The position numbers and the translations under genes were made by a program. Under the pieces are notes generated by a model. That model had not been told where the DNA came from. It was given only the letters and a program-made list of their open reading frames with translations, and did no database searches. A DNA stretch of 64,000 nt from Dermacentor variabilis (lineage: Eukaryota > Arthropoda > Arachnida > Ixodida > Ixodidae): assembly GCF_050947875.1 (NCBI RefSeq), contig NC_134571.1, positions 1,503,001 through 1,567,000 on the forward strand. Direction: 5' to 3'. Below are positions 44,113 through 52,647 of this stretch, in pieces. Position 1 is the first letter of the stretch; every line of letters begins with the position of its first letter.

Positions 44113-45662
44113 AGCTCAAGATTAGATGTCTTTTGTACAGCTTAGATTAAATGTCTTGAATACTTCTGTTGTAAGACCTGATGGAGACATACAGGCTATA
44201 GTATGCATTTTGAAAGTCGATCTCCAAGTGTTACAAGCAAAATTTGTGCACATTCTTTTTACCACCGGCTTGAAACAATTCCTTCGACAACGCCATCAGT
44301 GGAATGATAATATTGGTATGTTATCGTTATATGACAGCACTACGCAAAATATAATAATCAACCAGTGTACTTCAATGTTTATGCGCGAGACGACTTCGCA
44401 AGGCTCACTGTAAGTTATACAGTGACAGCATGCATTCCAATCTCTGCCAATTCAAATCCACCTTGTCAGCCCAAACTGAAAGCCGGGCCATAGTTTCGTG
44501 TGCCCTTGATGGCAGTACACAAAAGCTTCCAATAAAAATATGACCAATTACTGTGTAATTAAAGAAAGTGTTAATAAAAACATTTTGAATTAATTTTCAC
44601 AGGCTAATATAACATGGCGTGGTGCAACAGTTGGTGCGCAATTGTGGCTTGGCCGCTTGCATGCATTGCCTCTGGTGCCTCCGCCTGGCTTCTGCGCTTT
44701 CTAACGAGTTCAACAGGTCAGTTTCGTGCACACGTTGCATGATCGCGTTGTTTGTGTGTTTCTGTGTTGAAGGTGCAGCTTCATTTGAGTAAGCGATGAA
44801 AGTTATTACCTCTTTTGAAAGCTCTGTTGCACAGTTTTAGCACCATGACCAATTTGGTTAATTGTTCCACATTACTTACTGCATGTCAGTTACTCTTTCA
44901 AATTTCCTCACGGCATGTCCAATGTCACGGACACAACTTAATAAACTCATCTAGTTGAGATTACATTTTAGTTGGTGTAGGATTATTGAATGCTGTTAGC
45001 AATGATTGTCTGTGCTAAAATTGTTACATCGGGAACCGCTTCTCACTGAGTTGCCGCAGTTTCCTCATGGTCGAAGATTGCCAACTTTTTAAGCTGGTGC
45101 TGTAATTATATAAACTTGAGCTATACCATTCTTTTCACATATATTACTTCATTCACGGTCCTAGGACTGCATCACGATGGGAATAACATATCTGCGTCCC
45201 TCCAACTGATTGCATCGAGACGTAAACACATGCATTTTATATATGTCCACTGCGTTTATCTTGTGATGGAGAATAAAAAAAAGGTCCACCTCCATTCCAC
45301 CCTGTGAAAGTGGATGTACAGCGAAGCTGGTGTGGACATTAGGCAAGTACAGCCAGCCCAACTGACATTAAATGACGTTACACAAGCACCACCACCACCA
45401 AAAGAGATGTATGTCATGCGCACATGCACGCATGCGGAAGTGCAGCATAAATCCTTATTCTCCTAGGCCATTCGCCAAGTGCAATTGCCTTATTGAGCTA
45501 ACTTAACGTTTAAAAGTAAATTGCATCAGAAAATGTGTAAAGTACGGCTTACACTCAAGCTGCAGACGTAATAGCTTTGGATTGTAATATCAATATACAA
45601 GAAAACATAATTCTGTTACCCGGAAACTGAAGCCCTTTTCCAGCTGCAGTTTGAGGTCTATC
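44113..45662. other. No feature recognised
   Basis: nrm intron sequence without recognisable element proteins. A segment at about 45450-45510 (tccttattctcctaggcc...gagctaac) resembles 48221-48277 on the other side of the PLE, so the PLE landed next to a pre-existing diverged repeat. Confidence 0.35.
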
Positions 45663-45848
45663 CTCATTCATCCTTTGCTTAAATGATATTGCGCGACATA
45701 AAAACGACACGGACGTGAAAGAAGACGACACACCAAGCGCAAACTTTCAACTAAGTTTATTGTGCCACTGCGTCATTTTATACATGGCAGGCAACGTAGA
45801 TCGCGCATGCGCTTACAAGGAAATGAAGTGCAAAGTCATGTAACATGG

Positions 45849-47213
45849 TTACGTGTCATGTGACGCCGCGTCCAAGTAACGTAATTCTTTTTCTGTGAGA
45901 GCCAGAGACGGGAAGCTAACACACGCATCACCCAATTTCGCGATCATCTGCGCCTCAGATATCTCACGGATGAGCTGCGTTCTGCCACGGGAAACAATCG
46001 TGCATTGATCCTCAAGAGGCTTGCACCCATGATCGCGACAGTGGATCGCCAAGAAACCACCCGAGCCGTTTTTCACATTGTTGCTGTGTTCGCGGAGCCG
46101 ATCATTGAGGCAACGCCCAGTTTGTCCGATATATTTCTTCCCACATGAAAGCGGGAGGTTGTACACCACCCGGTGTACACAGTCGACAAACTTTTTTCGG
46201 TGATGCTTTCTGCACTTATCGGAAGGGACGGCATTTGGATCAGTCAGCCTGCAAAGCTTGCCGAGCTTGTCGGGAGCAGAAAAAACAACTCTTACGTTCG
46301 CCCTTTGGGCAATCTTTTTCAAGTTGTGGGCTATCCCGTGCATGTATGGTATGACACTTACTTTAGGGCGTATGCCAGGAGGGGCATCGGCAACTGACTT
46401 CTGCGTGCTGGATCGCGTTTCTCTTAAGATGCGTTCCGCGACAGACACTAGCACCACCCTAGGATATCCAGCCAGGGACAACCGTAATGTTTGCGCTGCT
46501 AAGCTTGCGTCCACAACATGACAGCAAGACTTGCTAAGGGCATTCTTGAAGCACAAACTGATAATGGCCCGCTTAACAAGCTTAGAATGTGCGGACGTAT
46601 ACGGCAGAAGTGGTTTGTTGGCTCGCGGCTCATACGACCAACACGTGTGGCTGTCCTGAAAGTTCAGGCGAAGATCAAGGAAACGAAGAGACCTATCTAC
46701 CGGCATCTCATGAGTAGTTTGAAGGGGGACTAAGCACTTCTGAAACGTTTCTAACGCTTTCTTACTTTCCAGAATGAAGGCATCAGAAGAGCAGTCAATG
46801 AAAATTAAAAAGTCATCAACGTATCTAAATGTTTTAAAAACTGCAGTGCCTTGCACTTGTAAAGAAATGTCATGGTCTAAACAGGATAAAAACAAGTCAT
46901 TAAGAATGGGAGCAATGCAAGAGCCAATACAAACTCCGCTCTTCTGCAAAAAACATTGGTTATCCCAAGTGATAAAGGTGGAATTAAGATAAATCTGTAA
47001 AAGTTCTAAAAATTGACTGCAAGACATGCCGGCCTCATTCTGGAAGGAAACAGCACCATACTTATCAATACATTGCTCGACACAGGACAGTACGCTTCTA
47101 TGCGGCAAGGAATAATAAAGATACTTTACATCAATAGAAAACGCCTGAAGACCACGGTCAGAATGTGACTTCAAAAAATCAATCACAGTATGTGAGCTCT
47201 TAACGAGGAAAGG
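45849..47213 (-). CDS. Penelope-like RT plus GIY-YIG polyprotein, 5'-truncated
   Basis: Read from 47213 down to the stop at 45849. RT part: FSIDVKYLYYSLPHRSVL, SGVCIGSCIAPILNDLFLS, the catalytic FRYVDDFLIF and RSLRFLDLRLNFQD. Linker: VKRAIISLCFKNALSKSCCH. Endonuclease: VYNLPLSCGKKYIGQTGRCL with NDRLREHSNN, FLAIHCRDHGCKPLEDQC and EISEAQMIAKLGDACVSFPS. No internal stop. The N-terminal part of a full PLE is missing, since the frame upstream of 47213 is antisense to the inverted copy. The intact frame fits a recent insertion. Confidence 0.9.
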   Translation of the reverse strand, partial: PFLVKSSHTVIDFLKSHSDRGLQAFSIDVKYLYYSLPHRSVLSCVEQCIDKYGAVSFQNEAGMSCSQFLELLQIYLNSTFITWDNQCFLQKSGVCIGSCIAPILNDLFLSCLDHDISLQVQGTAVFKTFRYVDDFLIFIDCSSDAFILESKKALETFQKCLVPLQTTHEMPVDRSLRFLDLRLNFQDSHTCWSYEPRANKPLLPYTSAHSKLVKRAIISLCFKNALSKSCCHVVDASLAAQTLRLSLAGYPRVVLVSVAERILRETRSSTQKSVADAPPGIRPKVSVIPYMHGIAHNLKKIAQRANVRVVFSAPDKLGKLCRLTDPNAVPSDKCRKHHRKKFVDCVHRVVYNLPLSCGKKYIGQTGRCLNDRLREHSNNVKNGSGGFLAIHCRDHGCKPLEDQCTIVSRGRTQLIREISEAQMIAKLGDACVSFPSLALTEKELRYLDAASHDT

Positions 47214-47215
47214 GT

Positions 47216-48009
47216 GTTGGTCGTATGAGCCGCGAGCCAACAAACCACTTCTGCCGTATACGTCCGCACATTCTAAGTTTGTTAAGCGGGCCATTATCAG
47301 TTTGTGCTTCAAGAATGCCCTTAGCAAGTCTTGCTGTCATGTTGTGGACGCAAGCTTAGCAGCGCAAACTTTACGGTTGTCCCTGGCTGGATATCCTAGG
47401 GTGGTGCTAGTGTCTGTCGCGGAACGCATCTTAAGAGAAACGCGATCCAGCACGCAGAAGTCAGTTGCCGATGCCCCTCCTGGCATACGCCCTAAAGTAA
47501 GTGTCATACCATACATGCACGGGATAGCCCACAACTTGAAAAAGATTGCCCAAAGGGCGAACGTAAGAGTTGTTTTTTCTGCTCCCGACAAGCTCGGCAA
47601 GCTTTGCAGGCTGACTGATCCAAATGCCGTCCCTTCCGATAAGTGCAGAAAGCATCACCGAAAAAAGTTTGTCGAGTGTGTACACCGGGTGGTGTACAAC
47701 CTCCCGCTTTCATGTGGGAAGAAATATATCGGACAAACTGGGCGTTGCCTCAATGATCGGCTCCGCGAACACAGCAACAATGTAAAAAACGGCTCAGGTG
47801 GTTTCTTGGCGATCCACTGTCGCGATCATGGGTGCAAGCCTCTTGAGGATCAATGCACGATTGTTTCCCGTGGCAGAACGCAGCTCATCCGTGAGATATC
47901 TGAGGCGCAGATGATCGCGAAATTGGGTGATGCGTGTGTTAGCTTCCCGTCTCTGGCTCTCACAGAAAAAGAATTACGTTACTTGGACGCGGCGTCACAT
48001 GACACGTAA
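47216..48009 (+). CDS. Inverted second copy of the PLE GIY-YIG end
   Basis: Open from 47216 (CWSYEPRANKPLLPYTSAHS) to TAA at 48007-48009. It is nearly identical to the C-terminal ~264 residues of the - strand copy (e.g. Glu for Asp in KKFVECVHRV, Phe for Leu in HSKFVKR). It has linker and endonuclease only, no RT. It is the product of inverted terminal duplication, not an independent gene. Confidence 0.88.
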
Positions 48010-48225
48010 CCATGTTACATGACTTCGCACTTCATTTCCTTGTAAGCGCATGCGCAATCTACGCTGCCTGCCATGTATAAAATGACGCAGTGGCACAATA
48101 AACTTAGTTGAAAGTTTGCGCTTGGTGTGTCGTCTTCTTTCACGTCCGTGTCGTTTTTATGTCGCGCAATATCATTTAAGCAATGGATTACCAACTTGCC
48201 CGGAATGCTGCTCTCATTCATCCTT

Positions 48226-49223
48226 ACTCTCGTAGGCCCTTTGCCTGGCACAAATGCGTTATTGAACTAATTTAATTTGTCAAAGCCCATTCTGTTCATG
48301 AGACAAGCTGACTTTGAAGGGTAGTGTGCAAGCTTGAAAGCTGTGTTTAAAGATGAGTGTGAGTGTCAGCCAGCAGCAGAGACACTCAAGCAATCATGGT
48401 GGTTGTCTTCATCGTCTTCTTCAATGGAAAAGCAAAGGAGCATGTCTGCTTCACTAAAGCTGTTACAGTGGTTTCGTAGGCTTTTCTCTGACGCACATCA
48501 GCAGCACACACTTCCAGCAGCTTGTAGCAATGCAAGTTCAAAGCTTGCACCTATCTGCTCCGGCAAGCTGATAGGAGGCACAAAGGGAGATGGCACACCA
48601 ACATGACAGCCGCCTGGTTGAAGAATTGCAGTTTGCGAGCGGGTTAGAAGTCAGCATGTTGCCTTAAGCTTAGTGTTCAGTTAGTTTTTATACAGAAAAT
48701 TAAGCTACACTGATGTTACTAAGTGAGCCTCATTTAGTATGCTTACATCTCAATAATATCAAATGTTGGTTCTATATAAGAATTCAGTGCATGGCATGGG
48801 ATTAATATTTTATCTTCGGATTCTAAACCCTACATACATCAGTTTTGACAATGGCCAGATAGCTTCCAAGGACCATCTATGCATGCTGTTGTGACATCAT
48901 GCTTTACTGTGGTCATAGGGAAACTTGTATACATTTTGATGGATTATACTTTAGACACAATAAATTTTGGGAACCCTAAGTAAAGCATGACATGCAGTCA
49001 TTGCAGTTGTAATTGATGTTCAGGGCCATTTGCTTGCAAGATGCAAAGTAAAGGAAAGCTATAATTTTCTCGGGTAAGCAAAGTAAGCCTTCATATGTAA
49101 GTTCTACACATAGTCTAATAAACAGCTTGCCAAGACTTCCCCAAGGTGAATGCGAAGGGAGAATTAACTTGACTTCAGGAATGCTTGTGGAGTTCTAGAA
49201 TGAGGGATACACTTCAGCCTTAC
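48226..49223. other. No feature recognised
   Basis: Left end resembles 45450-45510 (diverged repeat). No coding exon apart from nrm exon 3 just to the right. Confidence 0.35.
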
Positions 49224-49388
49224 CTGTTTGATGCCAGCCAGTTCACCAAGGTCTGTGATGACGCAGCCAATGTAGATGACAGCCCAGCAGACACCATGGG
49301 TAGCAGGAAGTGTCCTCCAGAGAGGAGAACCCTCCTCGATGGCCCACAGAGTGTGACTGTCTACTGGCAGCCACAGCAGAATCAGGAG
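49224..49388 (-). CDS. nrm: nurim, exon 3 (residues 116-170)
   Basis: The acceptor tgttttag precedes 49388 and the donor gtaagg follows 49224, both on -; 165 bp, phase 0 at both ends. It encodes LLILLWLPVDSHTLWAIEEG, then SPLWRTLPATHGVCWAVIYI and GCVITDLGELAGIKQ. It matches the nurim stretch with the W-E/P-LW loop, a hydrophobic helix and the GLKQ-type end. The intron upstream is only 54 bp. Confidence 0.88.
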
Positions 49389-49442
49389 CTAAAACAGTGT
49401 TGTTCTGTACACCCGGCTGTGGACCACCACCGACATTGTTAC

Positions 49443-49648
49443 CTTTAGTGACAGGCAGCTGGCAAGCAAGTAAACACTTCTTGAGAGAACTCCACAGAGG
49501 CTTTCAAATGCTCTGCATACTTTTGGCCAGCAAAGAACGCTGTGCTGGAAGCAGAACTGCAGCGCAAGGCCAATGTCCCACAGCATGCACATCAGGGAGC
49601 CTGCATCAGTCAGGAAGGGGTCACAAATGCACTCAAGAGTGCAAGAAA
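49443..49648 (-). CDS. nrm: nurim, exon 2 (residues 47-115)
   Basis: The acceptor accactgcacag precedes 49648 and the donor gtaaca follows 49443, both on -. The first two bases complete the Ile codon begun in exon 1, then 68 codons: SCTLECICDPFLTDAGSLMC, then MLWDIGLALQFCFQHSVLCW, PKVCRAFESLCGVLSRSVYL and LASCLSLK. The WD-GL-L-F--QHS and LQRSLY-like patterns are those of nurim transmembrane segments 2 and 3. Confidence 0.88.
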
Positions 49649-49920
49649 CTGTGCAGTGGTAAATATAAGCAATAGTAACGAATCTATGCTAATCTGATAG
49701 TCTCCGGCCTGTTGCTATTTTTGCATAGAGGATACTCACAATACACAATCCCAGCTTGTGATCAGCTCACCAGGCGAATCTGCATAAATGCGAGAGTGCA
49801 GCATGCCTCTACTGCTGGCTGCGAAGTACAGATGTGACCAGTGGCATAGCCAGGCATGTGTTTTAGAGCGGTTTGACGCCGACAACTACCACTCCTTCCA
49901 CTCCTTCACCCCGCTCTCTC

Positions 49921-49966
49921 TCTATATATATAATGTGTGTGTTTGTGCATGTGTGTGTGTGTGTGT
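49921..49966. repeat. (TA)n/(TG)n microsatellite
   Basis: A short TA run followed by TG repeats (tgtgtgtgtgtgtgtgtgg) in nrm intron 1. Confidence 0.75.
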
Positions 49967-50214
49967 GGAGGTTGTACACCAAGCAAAGACAAACCCTTAC
50001 CATTTCCTGGAGAAGAATGCTTTAACAACGAGAATGCACATTTTTGTGTGGCCAAAACAACACATTGCTCAACTTCTCATAAAAGTTCTTCATTGCTAAG
50101 GCATACAGCACTTCGCATCAAATTATGCTATTCTTAGAAATGATATTAAAAAACTCAAATTTTGTTTACAAATTGATTTGTTTACATAGTGTGTGTCGAT
50201 GAACTAGCTTTTAC

Positions 50215-50612
50215 ATGACTTGGCAAAACAAACAGTACTAAAAACGGGTTCGAACAAAACCAAAACAGTGTCATGTGCCTTCTTGTTTGCCAATGTAACA
50301 GTGAAGATAACTGCTGTCTTCCAGCCAGATCTTCTAGTGAGTGGTACGGCCACGGCTACACAAGGGAGAGGACAGGCACTAGTTTGCAAGTCGCCCATCA
50401 CTCAATCACACTTTTGGCATTGCGGGCATGCCATATTATTCTAGATTAAAAATAGAGGAATGAAGCTTTGTACTAGAATTTCGATAGTATCATATGATGC
50501 AAGTTTCACTCAATTTCGGTGACCCTCTGTCCAAATTGTTTGAAGAGATGTTTGGAATAAATTGCGATCATGGTATTGTAGTCATCACATGACGCATATT
50601 GTTATTTGAGAA
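50215..50612 (+). repeat. Dispersed ~390-bp repeat, copy 2
   Basis: Inverted relative to 40441-40830. The sequence continues directly into agaagaaagggggttaaccg (50613 on), which resembles the flank of the 9701-9998 foldback, so two repeat families meet here. In nrm intron 1. Confidence 0.7.
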
Positions 50613-50639
50613 GAAAGGGGGTTAACCGAGGGGCCAGAA

Positions 50640-51611
50640 AGCTATCACTTCCTCGATGGTTTATTCTGTCGGAACGTTATAATAATCTGCATTTAATAAG
50701 TGCCGGTTCAGATCAAGAATTATGAATGTTATTTGCATATGCGCTTTGTTCTTGTTGCTGACAATGAATGTGTAACGAACGGCACTGATAACTGAGCCGA
50801 CAGGATAACTAGAAATGTTTCCCTGCAGCAGAACAATCAAGGTAGCAATTACTTAAATTGCCATTGCTTTAATATATATATATATATATATGTTATCTGC
50901 GCTGGAAATACGATAGAGAGCGTAGCCGTATGTATAGCTTTCAAGACGCTTTTGTATGGAAGCGGCGCGACAATGCACTGTGGCAGTATTTCTTTTTAAT
51001 GCCTCTCCGCTCGTTGCAAAACATGGAGCTTGATACACAGTAATTAAGGGAAACAGAGATTCACCTTACCCAATTAGCCATTGAATTTCCTGTTCAATAT
51101 TATGCATAATGATGTATTTTGATACGTACGAGTGTTTTACTGGCGTCGCTACGAGACTCTCATGTTAACGATTGCGTTAACATAATTTTCCTGAAGAAAT
51201 CGGGGAATGCGTTGCTAAAGTTACGAATTATCACCAAAATTCTCTGAACCCCGTGGCAACGCTTTGGGATACGCGCAAGCGCTGGTGCGCTCTCCCTACC
51301 TCGTCAGGCGTCCACGGTGACGGGTATTCGCAGTGGCGTGCACTTTGCACTCCAACTTATTTACTGCTGCATTCCTCGTTGTCGAACGTTCTTTGTCCAC
51401 TACGTCGGACACGCGGCGTGCATTGTTAATCTACTGAGAACGCGCGCGCTACTCCTTGTCTCTGGCACCCCCTATGGCTTTCTCCTTTTTTTTTTTTTTC
51501 GCTCCAGTTACACGTTACGTTCATTCTTCGCGTATGGATTATTTCGGGTGGCACGTGTATTAAAACGAGCATTACAATGTGCCCCAGCAAAATGCAACAT
51601 AAAATACTCAC
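50640..51611. other. Remainder of nrm intron 1, no gene
   Basis: AT-rich, with (AT)n at 50871-50891 and a T-run near 51487. The intron is bounded by donor gtgagt (51611 down) and acceptor at 49649-49650. Confidence 0.5.
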
Positions 51612-51750
51612 TGTGAGACATTTGGATCGCGGCACTGCGAGAACTGCCGTAACTCCAAGACAGAAAACTTGCAAGGTCGGCAGCAGTGTAAACAACGAAA
51701 ACGAAAACGAATATTGATGCAGCGACGCTCACGACACGCCGAATAGCCAT
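51612..51750 (-). CDS. nrm: nurim, exon 1 (residues 1-46)
   Basis: ATG at 51750-51748 in good context (gggccATGGct). It encodes MAIRRVVSVAASIFVFVFVV and YTAADLASFLSWSYGSSRSA, then AIQMSH, ending in phase 1 before gtgagt. The first ~25 residues form the N-terminal membrane segment expected for nurim. The split Ile codon (A|TT) joins exon 2 exactly. I chose this ATG because no upstream in-frame Met gives a better start and the total length (260) fits the family. An upstream extension of the frame (to 52131) is GC-rich, low-complexity 5' flank. Confidence 0.8.
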
Positions 51751-52645
51751 GGCCCTCGTTTTGCTTACTTTTATTTTACATATGCACGACAAATATCCGC
51801 GGCAACGGATCCAGTTTCGTGCGGCCACAATCAGCAGAGGGATATTTCGAGTACACCATAGAATAGAGAAGCGTACACTCTTGTTCGAGTACACAGTTCG
51901 ATGTTTTTGCACGAGACGTTCATTTGAGGGATCGCCAGTCGTTTGTGCGCAGGCGCATGCAAGAGTGGGGAGACAGAGAGAAAATTTGGGGGGTTTTGCT
52001 CCTTGATAGCGTCCTCGATTACCTTGCCCCGGGGTTGCCCCGAAACCAGAATGGTGCGCCACCGCCGTGGTGGCGCACTGTGGAGCGTCAACATCGAGGA
52101 CAAAACTGCACCTCGTGCAAGGTGCTTGCATGCAGCGCTACTTTGCCCCTGGCGCGCAAAACGTGCACGAACACGCGCGCGCGCACATTTTATTGTTTGC
52201 AGGTGCTGAGCATCTGCGTCAACCGCTCGAACCTTGTAAAACTGCGTGCTCCGATATACTTGGTTGCAAGCAAACACCAATTGATTTTTTAATTAATCCT
52301 GACGACCCGTTCAACGAACCTTCCCACTTTTGGTCGCTCTTCATCACATTGTTTTTGGACGAGGTCGATGAGCATGCCGTCTTCGCTGTCAGACGAACTT
52401 GAAAAAAGCTAATCGATTGCGGCAATTAGCAGCGCTTCCTTTCTCATTGCCGACATCTCCACTAGCTAACTCCGCCAACTCCGTTGCAACCGCAGCTATC
52501 GGGCCAGAGCGTCCGCGGTTCTGCAGTCGGCAGTGCGCGCGCGCGTCCTGCAGTGTTTGCTGGGATTGCACCCCGGCGCACCGTCGATTTCCTCGGTGCG
52601 AGACGGGGCAACGGAAAACCCCTCCAACAGGGTGCGCTTCCGGTT
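51751..52645 (-). promoter_or_regulatory. nrm: GC-rich 5' flank of nrm (candidate promoter)
   Basis: CpG-rich DNA with alternating gcgcgcgcgc runs near 52175 and 52535 lies directly upstream of the nrm start and ends where a LINE begins. It contrasts with the AT-rich introns. No TATA box noted. The transcription start is not determined. An open + frame from 52399 runs through it into the LINE but looks accidental. Confidence 0.45.
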
Positions 52646-52647
52646 AT

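Larger units (their letters stand above)
45663..48225 (-). mobile_element. Young palindromic Penelope-like element
   Basis: A 13-bp target duplication ctcattcatcctt (45663-45675, 48213-48225) encloses 2537 bp. Left arm 45676-46644 and right arm 47214-48184 are inverted copies with only about 8-10 differences over ~970 bp that I could count. A 569-bp unique centre (46645-47213) lies between them. The right, inverted copy carries an extra ~28 nt (48185-48212). The main copy reads on - with an open RT plus GIY-YIG frame; the inverted copy encodes the GIY-YIG end again on +. It lies in nrm intron 3. Confidence 0.92.
32693..49223 (-). other. nrm: 16.5-kb nrm intron 3
   Basis: Donor gtaagg after 49224 and acceptor tatag before 32692, both on -. 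Most of it is mobile or repetitive DNA, listed separately. Stretches with nothing I can support: 32700-33200, 35890-36820, 40025-40440, 44110-45660 and 48226-49220. Within 32895-33045 a short imperfect hairpin (gagccaagttgtct and its complement) is present. Confidence 0.8.

Noticed and set aside
45849..48009. Two separate divergent endonuclease genes
   Set aside because: They are nearly identical inverted arms of one PLE insertion with a single target duplication.
48334..48606. Frame with a Ser-run (WWLSSSSSSMEK) as a host exon
   Set aside because: No splice signals in phase, low complexity and no family resemblance.
52399..52647. Open frame from 52399 read as the N-terminus of a 945-residue host protein fused to RT
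   Set aside because: LINE similarity begins near 52650-52670 inside the endonuclease. The upstream ~83 codons lie in GC-rich nrm 5' flank, lack any domain and sit on the opposite strand from nrm.
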